Origin: Gammaproteobacteria bacterium
GTDB taxonomy: Bacteria; Pseudomonadota; Gammaproteobacteria; Steroidobacterales; GCA-2729495
Assembly (NCBI GenBank): GCA_028285245.1
Contig: JANQPY010000026.1
Location: 24,697-88,696 of the forward strand
Reading direction: 5' to 3'
Length of the DNA stretch: 64,000 nt
Both the position numbers and the translations under genes were made by a program. Positions 8,674 to 18,072 of the stretch are shown here, piece by piece; the first letter of the stretch is position 1, and each line of letters opens with the position of its first letter. The notes under the pieces are model-generated. The model saw only the letters and a list, made by a program, of their open reading frames with translations, was not told the DNA's origin and did not search any database.

Positions 8674-9918
8674 TCAGGCTGACTTGTCGCGAAACTGGCT
8701 GGCCAGCACCACCGCCACCGTGACCATCACGGCGATGATCATGAAGGGCCGCTGATATGAACCCCAGGCGTCATACATCAGCCCGGTAAGAAACGGACCC
8801 ATGCCTCCGCCGAAGGTATCCAGCACGGTGATCGTGCCCAGAATCTTACCCAGGTCGCGCAAGCCAAAGGTCTCCGCGCAGAGCAGCTGAAGCTGCGTGT
8901 ACAGGCCACCCCAGCCGATTCCAGCCAACACGACCGCTGGCCAGAATGTGGCCGTGCTGGTACCCACCATCAGCCAGGTGCCGGCCGCCATGATGACGAG
9001 GGTGCCGACGAAAACGCGTTTTCTGCCGACCCGGTCAGCAAGGAACCCGCTGCCGATCTTCGCGAAGAAACCCAGCCCGAACAGCACCGTCAGTCCGTTC
9101 GCCGCGGTAGACGGCTGAAACCCCTGTTCCAGCATGTGCAAAAACAAGTGCGACACGTAAGCCAGGATTGAATAAAACGTGAGCATGGCCACGGTTGCCA
9201 GAATCCAGAAATTCGGCGTCCGCAAAGCATCGGCGAAGCGCACGCCGGTCAAAGGTGCGCCGGCCGCGGCCGACCCCTCTTCTGCGCCGAGGGCCACCAA
9301 CCCCTTATCAGCTGGCTTCTCCTTGAGCACGAACAACACGATAGGAATGAGCGCCAGCGGAATCATCGAGGTGTAAATAAATGCCGTGCGCCAGCCAAAT
9401 TCAGCGATCAGCCAAACGTTCAACTGCGGCAGCGCCGCGTTGCCCAGGCTGGTCCCCGCGACTGTCATACCGACAGCCGTGCCCCGATTGCGCACGAACC
9501 AACGCGACACGATCATCACATTGACAACCAGACCGGCACCGGCCAGACCGAGAGCAAACAGTCCGTGAATAGCGTAGATGTCGTTGAGATCGACGACGCG
9601 TGAGTAGAGGAAGTTACCGGCCGACAACATCAGCAGGCCGAAAACCATCAGCGGTCGCACCCCAATGCGGTCTGCCAGCGCACCCGCCAGCGGGGCTAAC
9701 AGACCACTACCTAGCAAGGTAATGGTTTCGCGGAACTTGAACGGGCCGCGCAGACCTTCTCCGGTGCCGTCCCCAGAGAGGAACTTGAGAATTTGATCAT
9801 CAAATACGTTCAGACCGGCCAGCGTCAGACCGTTGGTGATCCACATGATGATCAGCGTGCAAAACGCAATCACCCAGCCGTAGTACAAGCCACGGTGGCT
9901 GCTGGTTGTTGAATTCAC
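8674..9918 (-). CDS. MFS transporter, oxalate/monocarboxylate-like
   Basis: About 414 residues with twelve predicted transmembrane helices and a central cytoplasmic loop (KEKPADKG region). The family A motif between TM2 and TM3 is present in degenerate form as GALADRIGVRPLM, and again in the second half as GFLADRVGRKRVF. Overall layout resembles the OxlT/MCT branch, which carries small organic acids, so a carboxylate substrate is a guess. I chose GTG 9918, which has GGGGA eight bases upstream; a TTG three codons earlier would place that element too close. Divergent from the VOC gene at 10055. Confidence 0.8.
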   Translation of the reverse strand: MNSTTSSHRGLYYGWVIAFCTLIIMWITNGLTLAGLNVFDDQILKFLSGDGTGEGLRGPFKFRETITLLGSGLLAPLAGALADRIGVRPLMVFGLLMLSAGNFLYSRVVDLNDIYAIHGLFALGLAGAGLVVNVMIVSRWFVRNRGTAVGMTVAGTSLGNAALPQLNVWLIAEFGWRTAFIYTSMIPLALIPIVLFVLKEKPADKGLVALGAEEGSAAAGAPLTGVRFADALRTPNFWILATVAMLTFYSILAYVSHLFLHMLEQGFQPSTAANGLTVLFGLGFFAKIGSGFLADRVGRKRVFVGTLVIMAAGTWLMVGTSTATFWPAVVLAGIGWGGLYTQLQLLCAETFGLRDLGKILGTITVLDTFGGGMGPFLTGLMYDAWGSYQRPFMIIAVMVTVAVVLASQFRDKSA

Positions 9919-9986
9919 CGTTTCCAATCCCCGCCAGAACGACGCCGGAGAACATACCGGAATGCGTCACCCGACCCAAGCGCTCT

Positions 9987-10016
9987 TTGCCGCTGCAGGC
10001 GCCGCACCGCTACAAT
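9987..10016 (+). promoter_or_regulatory. Sigma70-type promoter candidate for the VOC gene
   Basis: TTGCCG at 9987-9992 and TACAAT at 10011-10016 are separated by 18 bases. They lie 39 bases upstream of the ATG at 10055, which itself has a GGAGATT ribosome binding site. Assigned by eye only. Confidence 0.4.
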
Positions 10017-10054
10017 GACGCACCGTCAAGCCTGACGTCGCCGGAGATTCTCAC

Positions 10055-10939
10055 ATGCTCAAGTCGATTCTGATCGTCACCATAACCGTCGGGAATCTCG
10101 GCGCCGTAGAGCGCGCCTGGCAGGAGCACTTCAACTACAGCTCCGTCGGCAACGGCAAAGTCAGCGCCACAGCCAGCGAGGTGTGGGGCGCGCCGGCGGC
10201 TGCCGGTTCTCCCTATGTCCTGATGCAGGCGGAAAGCGGTAGCGAGGCCCTCGTGCGGTTCGTTGCCGCGGAGCCGGTCGACGGCTATGCACCCATGACC
10301 ACCTATGGCTGGAACGCGACCGAGCTCCTGGTCAAGGATCCAGATGTCATGGCAGAGCGTCTCGAAGGCTCACCGTTCGAGATTATTGGACCGCCGGCCG
10401 ACCTGTGGGCTGCGCCTAATGCACCGCGGGCTATGCAGGTGATCGGCCCCGGCCAGGAACTTGTCTACCTGACACGCAATGACAATTTCACCATCAATAC
10501 GGAAATTGACCGCGTGTTCATCATGGTTGTCGGCGGACCTTCTATGGATGGATTGCGGGATTTCTACGGCGATCGGCTGGGACTCAGCGTAGGAGAGGCA
10601 TCACCATTCAAGATCAGCATCATCGCTGACGCATTAGGTGTACCCGCAGACACGGAGATTCCGCTCGCTGTAGCCGTCGTCTCCCCCGAGTTTCTTATCG
10701 AGCTTGACGAGTATCCGGACGCCGCCACGCCACGGCCGCGTCTGCCGGGCGCGTTGCCTCCGGGTGTGGCTATGGTGAGCTTCGCTGTTGATCAGCTGGA
10801 AGGCATCAATGTCGACTGGCGCGGTGCACCGGTTGCGTTGACCGCCAATCCCTATGCGGGTCGCCGCGCGGCAGTCACCGTTGGCCCGGCCGGCGAATGG
10901 ATAGAGCTGATTGAAACGGCCACGCCTGAAGCGGAATAG
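10055..10939 (+). CDS. Double-domain VOC (glyoxalase/bleomycin resistance fold) protein
   Basis: A 294-residue protein with two vicinal-oxygen-chelate-like halves. The first half ends in GWNATELLV, RLEGSPFEIIGPP and AMQVIGPGQELVYLT; the second half opens with VFIMVVGGPSMDGLRDFYGD. VOC proteins are dioxygenases, isomerases, epimerases or glyoxalases that use a divalent metal. Here the usual His/Glu ligands are not obvious, so activity cannot be assigned. It is clearly paralogous to the gene at 35634-36530, which sits in the CoA-transferase cluster, so a shared role in the same kind of catabolism is likely. A GGAGATT ribosome binding site supports the start. Confidence 0.75.
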   Translation: MLKSILIVTITVGNLGAVERAWQEHFNYSSVGNGKVSATASEVWGAPAAAGSPYVLMQAESGSEALVRFVAAEPVDGYAPMTTYGWNATELLVKDPDVMAERLEGSPFEIIGPPADLWAAPNAPRAMQVIGPGQELVYLTRNDNFTINTEIDRVFIMVVGGPSMDGLRDFYGDRLGLSVGEASPFKISIIADALGVPADTEIPLAVAVVSPEFLIELDEYPDAATPRPRLPGALPPGVAMVSFAVDQLEGINVDWRGAPVALTANPYAGRRAAVTVGPAGEWIELIETATPEAE

Positions 10940-10966
10940 CCGGGTCAAATCAGCCCCTGCAACAAA

Positions 10967-11719
10967 TCAGGTGCGCGGCCCCTCAGCATCATGGACGAGC
11001 TCCGTTAGCTCGTAATGGGTCTGCATGTAGCCAGCCACGCCGCCCTTCAGGAACAAGTAGTCGCCATCGTTGCTACACCAGATGTCGTAGGGCGGGTGCG
11101 CCTCCGGTAACCCGGGCGCTGAAACAAACCGGAAGTGCAGCGCATCGAATTCGCCAGCCTCAACGGTGACGCGCTCCTCACCGACGAACTCTACGCCAAA
11201 GCCAATCCGAAACAGCATCGGCCCCGTCGCGCCCCGGTGATCGGGCGACGACAGCAACATTTCGTCAATGCTTTGCACACTCGGTCCCTGGCTACGGTCA
11301 AACAAGTGCATATGCCAGGCATCGCAGCAAATCGCATGATTCTGGAAGGCGCGCAGGCGCCCATCTGTCTCCATCCGCTGCGCGACGCGGCCTTCGAGTG
11401 ACGTATGCGTCTCGCATTCAGCGAAGTCCGGACCAAAACGGAACCAGCCGCTGCCCATGAACTGGTCATCGACTGCGAGCCGCACAAAGCAGTCCATCGG
11501 ATACCAGTCTTCGTCCAGACTGTAGGTGATATCACGCATCACGCTGGGGCGGTCATCGATCTCGCAGTGTGCGATCACCGTGCGTTTGCCATCCGCGTGT
11601 ATGTTCATCATGAAATACTCACGGCCGCGCTCCTGATCCATGCGATCAGGCTTTTTGCTGGTATAGCGAATGGTGCCGCGAATCGAACGATGATCGCGTT
11701 GCAGAATACTGTCTGTCAT
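10967..11719 (-). CDS. Conserved hypothetical protein, 250 aa
   Basis: I do not recognise the family. The start at 11719 was chosen because AAGAAAGG lies seven bases upstream. There is no signal peptide or membrane helix. The protein is rich in aromatic residues and acidic patches, with a CCDAWHMHLFD segment near residue 135 and beta-strand-like repeats such as GSGWFRFGPDF and LHFRFVSAPG, suggesting a beta-rich soluble fold perhaps binding a hydrophobic ligand. It converges with the VOC gene (gap 27 bases). Such proteins sit among transporter and catabolic genes here, which hints at but does not prove a catabolic role. Confidence 0.6.
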   Translation of the reverse strand: MTDSILQRDHRSIRGTIRYTSKKPDRMDQERGREYFMMNIHADGKRTVIAHCEIDDRPSVMRDITYSLDEDWYPMDCFVRLAVDDQFMGSGWFRFGPDFAECETHTSLEGRVAQRMETDGRLRAFQNHAICCDAWHMHLFDRSQGPSVQSIDEMLLSSPDHRGATGPMLFRIGFGVEFVGEERVTVEAGEFDALHFRFVSAPGLPEAHPPYDIWCSNDGDYLFLKGGVAGYMQTHYELTELVHDAEGPRT

Positions 11720-11836
11720 GTCATGGCCTTTCTTGGTTGTTGTACTGGCAGGCTGGAGCATGCAAACACCTGATTGCCTGGCTCGCCAGCAAGCCGACGC
11801 GATATTCTACCCGCAGACCCACCTTTTATCGTTCCA

Positions 11837-12325
11837 TTAGTCATCGTCCTGCGCTGGCTCCGCTTCGCCCGGCTCATCTTTCAATGGCTCAAGGTCCGGC
11901 CGGATGCCGCCAGTGGTCGGCGTAATGATTACCGAGCGGCCGCCGAACTCCTCGACCAGCAACTCCGCTTCGACCGCGTCCACAGGTGTCACCCGGGTAA
12001 TCGAGTGGCGCCGCTCCCCTCGCCCGTCGGCAATCGCCAGCGTATCCCCCGCAAAGCCACAGATGCGGCCGCTCGCAGAGTCAAATCCAAGCGAGCGCCC
12101 GCTGAGGCCGGGAACCGGTGGCGTGACAAGAATCCGATAGGCCCGGCTGCGCGTTGGCGCGTAGACCAGCAGGTTCCGGCCATCCAGCCGGCGGTAGGCG
12201 CGAACGTCGCGGCTCGAAAAACACGCAGGCGAGATGCTGCGCTCGCCAGGCGCTTGATTCGTTGAGGCGCAGCCGGCCAGCCACAACGCTGTCAACGCGG
12301 CCAGGCACCAACCCGACCTGCTCAC
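11837..12325 (-). CDS. Small outer-membrane-type lipoprotein (DUF6491-like)
   Basis: A 162-residue protein with GTG start and a textbook lipoprotein signal: basic N-terminus, hydrophobic stretch and lipobox LAGC with Cys19. The residue after the Cys is Ala, compatible with outer-membrane sorting. The mature part contains Cys34 and Cys near residue 89 and the R-NLLVYAP segment typical of small DUF6491 proteins of unknown role, and ends in an acidic tail. Divergent from etfB with a 152-base spacer. Confidence 0.65.
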   Translation of the reverse strand: MSRSGWCLAALTALWLAGCASTNQAPGERSISPACFSSRDVRAYRRLDGRNLLVYAPTRSRAYRILVTPPVPGLSGRSLGFDSASGRICGFAGDTLAIADGRGERRHSITRVTPVDAVEAELLVEEFGGRSVIITPTTGGIRPDLEPLKDEPGEAEPAQDDD

Positions 12326-12477
12326 GGCACCACCGCTCTGCCACCGGCGCTGATCGATACGTCGTACCGCGCAATCATCACATCAGCCTGCCTGCTGCTG
12401 CAGCACTCTTGCTTGTGTCCGGGGACCCGGGCGGAGAAAATACCACGTTTTTCGCGCGCTTCCCGGGAGCAGCAGGT

Positions 12478-13230
12478 ATGCAAAAAATCCTCGTCGGCCT
12501 GAAACGGGTCGTGGATTACAACGTTCGAATCCGAGTCAAAGAGGACGGCAGCGGCGTCGTTACTGACGGCGTCAAGATGAGCATCAATCCGTTTGACGAA
12601 ATCGCGCTGGAAGAAGCACTCCGCATCCGGGAGCGCGGTGACGCGAGTGAAGTCATTGTAGTCAGCATTGGTGAAGAAGACTGTCAGCAGCAGCTACGCA
12701 CTGGCTTGGCCATGGGCGCGGACCGCGCGATCCTGGTGCAAACAGACCAGCCGGTCGACCCGCTGGCAGCGGCCAGGACCCTGCTCAAGTTAATAGAGAA
12801 GGAACAGCCGGAGCTGGTCATTCTCGGCAAACAGGCCATTGACGATGACTGTAACCAGACGGGACAGATGCTGGCGGCCCTGTGGGATCGTCCGCAGGCT
12901 ACCTTTGCCTCGCAGCTTGAGCTGAATGGTCAGCAGGCCAAAGTGACCCGTGAAGTGGACGCCGGCCTCGAGGTGATTGAAGTCGATCTGCCCGCTGTGG
13001 TCACCACAGATCTACGCCTGAACGAGCCCCGCTACGTGAAGCTGCCCGACATTATGAAGGCAAAGAAGAAGCCGCTGGAAACTCTTGAGCTCAGCGCATT
13101 GATCGACGATGCCGCGCCTTACTGCGCCATCGGTGAGCACGCGGCACCACCGCAACGGAGCCGCGGCGTCATGGTGAACAATGCTTCTGAACTGGTAGAC
13201 GCGCTGCGCGATAAGGGCCTGGTGAACTAG
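12478..13230 (+). CDS. etfB: Electron transfer flavoprotein beta subunit
   Basis: A 250-residue protein beginning MQKILVGLKRVVDYNVRIRV, the standard EtfB opening. An upstream in-frame extension to 12154 was rejected because it runs into the divergent lipoprotein gene and family length is about 249 residues. AMP-binding region features include the segment LVILGKQAIDDDCNQTGQMLAALWDRPQATFA and the C-terminal VTTDLRLNEPRYVKLPDIMKAKKK. With EtfA it carries electrons from acyl-CoA and other dehydrogenases to the quinone pool. It has a GGGAGCAGCAGG-type binding site and is followed by etfA after 50 bases. Confidence 0.95.
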   Translation: MQKILVGLKRVVDYNVRIRVKEDGSGVVTDGVKMSINPFDEIALEEALRIRERGDASEVIVVSIGEEDCQQQLRTGLAMGADRAILVQTDQPVDPLAAARTLLKLIEKEQPELVILGKQAIDDDCNQTGQMLAALWDRPQATFASQLELNGQQAKVTREVDAGLEVIEVDLPAVVTTDLRLNEPRYVKLPDIMKAKKKPLETLELSALIDDAAPYCAIGEHAAPPQRSRGVMVNNASELVDALRDKGLVN

Positions 13231-13280
13231 TCACTGCCTGAATACGCAACCACGCATAACTTATTTAAAGAGTACCGACC

Positions 13281-14228
13281 ATGAATAAGGTGTTAATTGT
13301 TGCCGAACACGACGGCACAACGCTAAACCCAAGCACGCCCAAGTGCGTCACGTGCGCGGCTGATATTCCCAATAGCGAGATCACCATTGCGGTCTTCGCC
13401 GATGCGCCCGATGACTGCGCGCAGCAGGCCGCCAAACTTGAGGGCGTTGCGGAAGTGGCTGCCGTCGCCCGGCCTGAGAACGCCAACCAGCTCGCGGCAA
13501 CGCTGGCGCCCCAGCTAGCCGCACTCGCCGCGGACTATGACTACTTGCTCGCCCCGTCCAGCACGTTTGGCAAAGATGTATTGCCTCGGGCAGCGGCACT
13601 GTTGGGCGTTGGACAACTCAGCGACATCATGGAAGTGATCGACGCCAGGAGTTTTCGCCGGCCCATTTACGCTGGCAATGCCATCGTGACCTGCAGCGTT
13701 GCCGAAGGCAGCAAGGTTGTCGCAACCGTGCGCGTCGCCTCGTATCGCGCGGCACCCGCCGGCAGCAATGCCGCCCCCATCAACCCCGTCAGTCTGGATG
13801 TTGCATTACCTGATCACACGCGCTTTGTTGAACTTAGGGCTGGTGGTGGTGATCGGCCCGACCTGCAGACGGCACGCTGCGTCATCTCCGGTGGCCGCGG
13901 CGTCGGTAGCGCAGACAACTTCAAGCTGATCTACGACCTTGCCGAGAAACTGGGTGCCGGGGTCGGCGCATCGCGCGCCGCCGTTGATGCGGGCTATGTA
14001 GCCAACGACATGCAGGTTGGCCAGACGGGCAAGATCATTGCCCCGGAGCTGTACATGGCCTTCGGTATCTCCGGCGCTATTCAGCACCTCACCGGAATCA
14101 AGGACGCCGGGACCATTGTGGCGGTGAACAAGGACCCGGAAGCGCCGATATTTGAGATTGCCGACATCGGCCTGGTCGGCGATCTGTTTGAGATCATCCC
14201 CGAACTCGACCAAAGCCTGAGCGGCTAG
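13281..14228 (+). CDS. etfA: Electron transfer flavoprotein alpha subunit
   Basis: A 315-residue protein of normal EtfA length. The FAD-binding C-terminal domain is clear: GGRGVGSADNFKLIYDLAEK, GASRAAVDAGY, QVGQTGKIIAPELY, FGISGAIQHLTGIKDAGTIVAVNKDPEAPIF. It forms the FAD-holding heterodimer with EtfB directly upstream. ETF:quinone oxidoreductase is not in this window. The pair suits an organism oxidising acyl-CoA intermediates, in line with the CoA-transferase and lyase genes further along. Confidence 0.95.
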   Translation: MNKVLIVAEHDGTTLNPSTPKCVTCAADIPNSEITIAVFADAPDDCAQQAAKLEGVAEVAAVARPENANQLAATLAPQLAALAADYDYLLAPSSTFGKDVLPRAAALLGVGQLSDIMEVIDARSFRRPIYAGNAIVTCSVAEGSKVVATVRVASYRAAPAGSNAAPINPVSLDVALPDHTRFVELRAGGGDRPDLQTARCVISGGRGVGSADNFKLIYDLAEKLGAGVGASRAAVDAGYVANDMQVGQTGKIIAPELYMAFGISGAIQHLTGIKDAGTIVAVNKDPEAPIFEIADIGLVGDLFEIIPELDQSLSG

Positions 14229-14264
14229 TGCAGAAATCGGCGAGACCCTGACCCACGGCTCCGC

Positions 14265-15470
14265 TTGACGACAGCATCACCACCAAACCTGCGTGTCTCG
14301 CTGGCGCTGCTGAGCCTCGCCAGCGCGCTGTCGCCGTTCGGCATGGTCGTTGTCGTGCCGACGCTGGGGGAGCTAGGCCGCCGCTACGGGATCGGCTACG
14401 CGGAAGCGCAGTTTCTAATCTCAGCTTATTTGTTCGGCCTGGGCGCAGCGCAGCCGTTTAGCGGCATGCTTTGTGACCGGTTCGGGCGCCGTCCGGTGTT
14501 GCTGACGGGCTTCGCTATTTTCGTGGCGGCGAGCGTGGGCTGCGCGCTGGCAGACCGGCTGGATGTTCTAATCGCCCTGCGCTTTCTGCAGGCGGCTGGT
14601 GTAAGCGTCGGCACAGTGGCGACACGGGCCATCGTCCGGGATACCCATGACGAGGCTGGCACCGTGCGCGCGCTGTCGGTCATCGCCGCGGCGATGGGCA
14701 TCGCGCCGGTAATCGCGCCGGTCGCCGGCGGATTGCTTGGTGCGAGCGCCGGACCCCAGTCGGTATTCCTGCTCAGCGCGGCTCTTGGCGGTATGGTTTG
14801 GCTACGCGTCGCGTTGCGTCTGCGTGAAACCGTACCACCGGAAACGCAACATGGTACGCACAGTCTTGCGCAGTTGATCGCCGATTACGGCACCCTGCTC
14901 CGCGCTCGAGAATTCATGGGCTACACGCTGATGTACGGAATGGTCCAGGGAGGCTTTTTCGCCTTCCTGGCAGTCGGTGCAGCAATTTTTGAGAACGACC
15001 TCGGCATCGGCCAGCGCGGCTTCGGGATTATCTGGAGCGGCATGGCCCTGGCCTATGTTGGCGGCGCGGCGCTGAACTCCAGACTGGTGCGGAGCCGGGG
15101 CACCCAGCCAACGCTTCGCCTCGGCATCGCCCTGACAGTGATTGCCGGCGTCCTCATCCTGGCCGTCGCCCTGGGCCCCGGGCACGGAGCGTTCAGTCTG
15201 ATTGGCCTGCTTGCTCTGCTCACCGCCGCCAGCGGACTCGTCATACCGGGTGCGATGGCCGGTTCGGTCAGCTACCGGCCAGAGATTGCCGGCACCAGCA
15301 GCGGGTTGTCCAGTGCCCTCGGGCTGATCATCAGCGGAGGATTTTCGATCATCTCTGGCAGCATTTACGCTGGGGTCTTCACCCCTGTTGCCATACTGAT
15401 CGCGATCGCCTGTGTCCTGACGGCAGCGACCGCCTGGATGGTGCGCGCTCCGCAGACGTCAGAACCCTAG
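14265..15470 (+). CDS. MFS efflux transporter, Bcr/CflA-like
   Basis: A 401-residue twelve-helix major facilitator. TM1 is SLALLSLASALSPFGMVVVVPTL, followed by GRRYGIGYAEAQFLISAYLFGLGAAQ and the motif A loop GMLCDRFGRRPVLLTG. The R-AIVRD-AGTVRALSVIAAAMGIAPVIAPVAGG stretch is typical of the Bcr/CflA drug-efflux branch. Start TTG at 14265 is weak; the next ATG at 14343 would remove TM1, so TTG is preferred. Located 36 bases after etfA, so read-through is possible, though a functional link to ETF is not expected. Confidence 0.78.
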   Translation: MTTASPPNLRVSLALLSLASALSPFGMVVVVPTLGELGRRYGIGYAEAQFLISAYLFGLGAAQPFSGMLCDRFGRRPVLLTGFAIFVAASVGCALADRLDVLIALRFLQAAGVSVGTVATRAIVRDTHDEAGTVRALSVIAAAMGIAPVIAPVAGGLLGASAGPQSVFLLSAALGGMVWLRVALRLRETVPPETQHGTHSLAQLIADYGTLLRAREFMGYTLMYGMVQGGFFAFLAVGAAIFENDLGIGQRGFGIIWSGMALAYVGGAALNSRLVRSRGTQPTLRLGIALTVIAGVLILAVALGPGHGAFSLIGLLALLTAASGLVIPGAMAGSVSYRPEIAGTSSGLSSALGLIISGGFSIISGSIYAGVFTPVAILIAIACVLTAATAWMVRAPQTSEP

Positions 15471-16190
15471 GAAAACCTCGGCGGCACCCAACACTTCGCT
15501 GACCGGCACGGCATTACCTGGTTTGGCCACACCCAGCCAGCATTCAATGAACAAGCCGGCCCAGATCACCCAAACGAACGGCCGGCACTTGCCGAGACTC
15601 TTGGCCATAGTCTCGTTCATCTCATCGCTCATCGACGGTTTGTCGATCTCGTTGCGCAGCGTGACGATGCCCTGAATGTATCCCGGGATATAGCGTCGAA
15701 TTAGCACGCCGCATAGCACCATCACCGCAAACACAATCAGCTTGGCACCAACCCACGGAGCGTCATCCAGCTTTTCTGTAAACGTAAAGGAGTACCAGAC
15801 CGACCAGAACAAATAGGCCACCAGTGCAACGCGAAACCAGTAATCGATCTTAGTCACGACGTTGGCCATCGGCGTCCCATGTGCAAAATGCAGATACAGC
15901 ACCATGGCGAGCCAGCCTGGGCCCAGCAGAATAAAGCCGATGGTCTGCCACTGAGGGTGTTCAACGCCGTTGTAGGAACTGAGCAGCCCCCCAACGGTCA
16001 GCATCAGCGTCATACAGATGCGTGGCACAAAATCCAGGTCGATCATGATCTTGGCCGCCGTGGCACGTGCCGAGTTACTCAACTTCGGATTAATGGCGAA
16101 GTTGCTTGAGTAAAACACGCCCATGTCGCCGCCAAGCCAATACACAAACAGCAGCAAGTGAAAAATAATCAACCAGTCGTACAGCGACAT
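15459..16190 (-). CDS. Integral membrane protein, possibly CopD-like
   Basis: A 243-residue polytopic protein with about six predicted helices. The opening IIFHLLLFVYWLGGDMGVFY has the His...Trp-Gly-Gly spacing seen in CopD/DUF2269-type membrane proteins, and further histidines occur in the helix at about 120. Function is unknown; copper or haem handling is only a possibility from that motif. Its 3' end overlaps the convergent MFS gene by 12 bases. ATG 16190 follows a GGAAGG element. Confidence 0.6.
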   Translation of the reverse strand: MSLYDWLIIFHLLLFVYWLGGDMGVFYSSNFAINPKLSNSARATAAKIMIDLDFVPRICMTLMLTVGGLLSSYNGVEHPQWQTIGFILLGPGWLAMVLYLHFAHGTPMANVVTKIDYWFRVALVAYLFWSVWYSFTFTEKLDDAPWVGAKLIVFAVMVLCGVLIRRYIPGYIQGIVTLRNEIDKPSMSDEMNETMAKSLGKCRPFVWVIWAGLFIECWLGVAKPGNAVPVSEVLGAAEVFLGF

Positions 16191-16241
16191 CCGCCCTTCC
16201 CCTGAATCCGTTATCCGTTTGTTTGCGCCGCTACCGTGTTG

Positions 16242-16724
16242 CTATAGCGAACTTAAGACAGCGTCAGCCGCGCTAACCTTGAACTCCCCGGCCGCCTCCA
16301 CATGCAGGCCCTGAACCACGCCGTCTTCAACTACCAGTGCGAAGCGCTGACTGCGGGTGCCCATGCCGAAACCACTGGCATCGAGCTCCAGGCCCAGAGC
16401 CTGTGTGAACTCGCCATTGCCATCCGCCAGCATCACCACTTTGTCGCCGACCTTCTGGTCCTTGCCCCAGGCATCCATTACGAACAGGTCATTGACTGAC
16501 AGGCAGGCGATTGTATCCACGCCCTTGGCCTGGATCGCCTCGGCGTGTTCAACGTAGCCTGGCAAATGACTCATAGAACAGGTTGGCGTGAATGCACCTG
16601 GAACCGCAAAGAGCACCACGCGCTTGCCACCGAAAAGTTCGCTGGTAGAAAGGCTGCCCGGGCCGTCGCCGGTCATGATGCCGAAACTGCCGTCTGGCAC
16701 TTTGTCGCCTACTTTTATGGTCAT
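16242..16724 (-). CDS. Peroxiredoxin, Prx5/redoxin type
   Basis: A 160-residue thiol peroxidase. It has the Prx5 active-site segment VPGAFTPTCSMSHLPGY with the peroxidatic Cys, the following IACLSVNDLFVMDAWG, and the C-terminal GMGTRSQRFALVVEDGVV with the conserved Arg. It reduces hydrogen peroxide and alkyl hydroperoxides in the cytosol, usually with glutathione/glutaredoxin. ATG 16724 was chosen over an adjacent TTG because GGAG lies seven bases upstream. It follows the membrane-protein gene on the same strand in reverse order: this gene is transcribed first toward 16242, with 51 bases before 16190. Confidence 0.9.
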   Translation of the reverse strand: MTIKVGDKVPDGSFGIMTGDGPGSLSTSELFGGKRVVLFAVPGAFTPTCSMSHLPGYVEHAEAIQAKGVDTIACLSVNDLFVMDAWGKDQKVGDKVVMLADGNGEFTQALGLELDASGFGMGTRSQRFALVVEDGVVQGLHVEAAGEFKVSAADAVLSSL

Positions 16725-16809
16725 CAAGAATCTCCGCTCGTTGCATGGACTGCGCAGCGCCGGCTGCGCAGCGTGGCCGCGTATTGTACATGCGGCCCGA
16801 CGGACCGTA

Positions 16810-18072
16810 TCAACGCAGAAAAAGAAAGCTCAGGGGCGGCCAGAAGGTCACCACCGCGAGCCCGACCAGCATCAGCGCGAGAAACGGCACCACGGCCCGG
16901 CAGATGGTCCAGAAGTCCTCACGGAACGCCGACATGGCGACAATTAGATTCAGCCCCAGCGGCGGAGTGAGATAGCCGATCTCCAGATTGACCACCATTA
17001 TGATGCCGAAATGCACCGGATCTATGCCCTGCGCAGTAACGATGGGTTCCAGTATCGGCGACAGGACCAGAATCGCCGAGCCAATGTCCATTACGCACCC
17101 AAGCACGAGCAGCAGCGCATTGATCCCCAGCAGCAACGCGACGGGACCGTCCAGCTGCCCGCTCAAGCCACTCACGATCGCCTCGGGCACCTGCTCGTAG
17201 GTCAGCAACACGTTCAGGCTCAGCGCTAACATGAGCACGGGAAACAGCGAACCCAGCAATTTCGTCGTATCGCCGACCACGGCATACAGCCCGGAAAAAT
17301 CGAGGTCGCGGTAGACGAGCAACTCAACCAGCAGCGCGTAGACCACTGCCACGGCGGCCGATTCCGTGGCGGTGAAATAGCCGCTATAGATGCCACCCAG
17401 AATCAACAGCGGCATGAGCAAAGCCCAGATACCCTCGCTCAGCGCGGCACGAATCTCCGCCAGATTCCAGCGGCCCGCTCGGCGGCGCCAGTTAACTGCC
17501 AGCGCGTAGCCGGCCATCAGCCCGGTCAGCAACATGGCCGGGCCAATACCAGCGATGAACAGATCGGCAATCGACGTCTGCGTCATCACGCCATAAAGAA
17601 TGAGTGGAATACTCGGCGGCACAATGATGCCCAGCGTGCCCGCTGCGCATAGTGCGCCGATAGAAAAACTGCGCGAGTAACCGGCTTCTCGCAATGCCGG
17701 ATACATCACGGCGCCAACCGCCAGCAGTGTGACCGTGCCCGAACCCGATACGGCGGCAAACACGGCGCACGACAGAACGGCTGCGATAGCAAGTCCGCCC
17801 GGCACCGGTGCCGCGAGTGCCCGCATCACGCGAATAAGCCGTTCCGCCATCGCACCGCGTGACATTAGATTACCCGCCAGGATGTACAGCGGAATGGACA
17901 GCAGCACCTCTTTATTGAGGGCATCCCAGGCATCGATGACGATGTAGCCCAAAACACCGTCGCCCCAGACCAGGTACGCATAGGCCGTGGCTACGCCCAG
18001 CATGACCAGCAAGTTCTGGCGCAGCACCAGCAGCACCAGTAGCAACGCGACCAGGCCGAGCGCAAACATCAT
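16810..18072 (-). CDS. dctM: TRAP transporter large permease DctM
   Basis: A 420-residue protein with about twelve membrane segments, length and motifs as in DctM: SIPLYILAGNLMSRGAMAERLIR, VSGSGTVTLLAVGAVMYPALREAGYSRSFS, GIIVPPSIPLILYG, and IGYLTPPLGLNL near the C-terminus. It is the sodium-driven core of a tripartite ATP-independent periplasmic transporter for an organic acid. The ATG overlaps the TGA of dctQ (ATGA), so the two permeases are coupled. The binding protein is not adjacent; a DctP-like gene lies about 2 kb away on the other strand. Confidence 0.92.
   Translation of the reverse strand: MMFALGLVALLLVLLVLRQNLLVMLGVATAYAYLVWGDGVLGYIVIDAWDALNKEVLLSIPLYILAGNLMSRGAMAERLIRVMRALAAPVPGGLAIAAVLSCAVFAAVSGSGTVTLLAVGAVMYPALREAGYSRSFSIGALCAAGTLGIIVPPSIPLILYGVMTQTSIADLFIAGIGPAMLLTGLMAGYALAVNWRRRAGRWNLAEIRAALSEGIWALLMPLLILGGIYSGYFTATESAAVAVVYALLVELLVYRDLDFSGLYAVVGDTTKLLGSLFPVLMLALSLNVLLTYEQVPEAIVSGLSGQLDGPVALLLGINALLLVLGCVMDIGSAILVLSPILEPIVTAQGIDPVHFGIIMVVNLEIGYLTPPLGLNLIVAMSAFREDFWTICRAVVPFLALMLVGLAVVTFWPPLSFLFLR

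Noticed and set aside
12154..12477. N-terminal extension of etfB
   Set aside because: It crosses the divergent lipoprotein gene, and EtfB opens at MQKILVGLKR.
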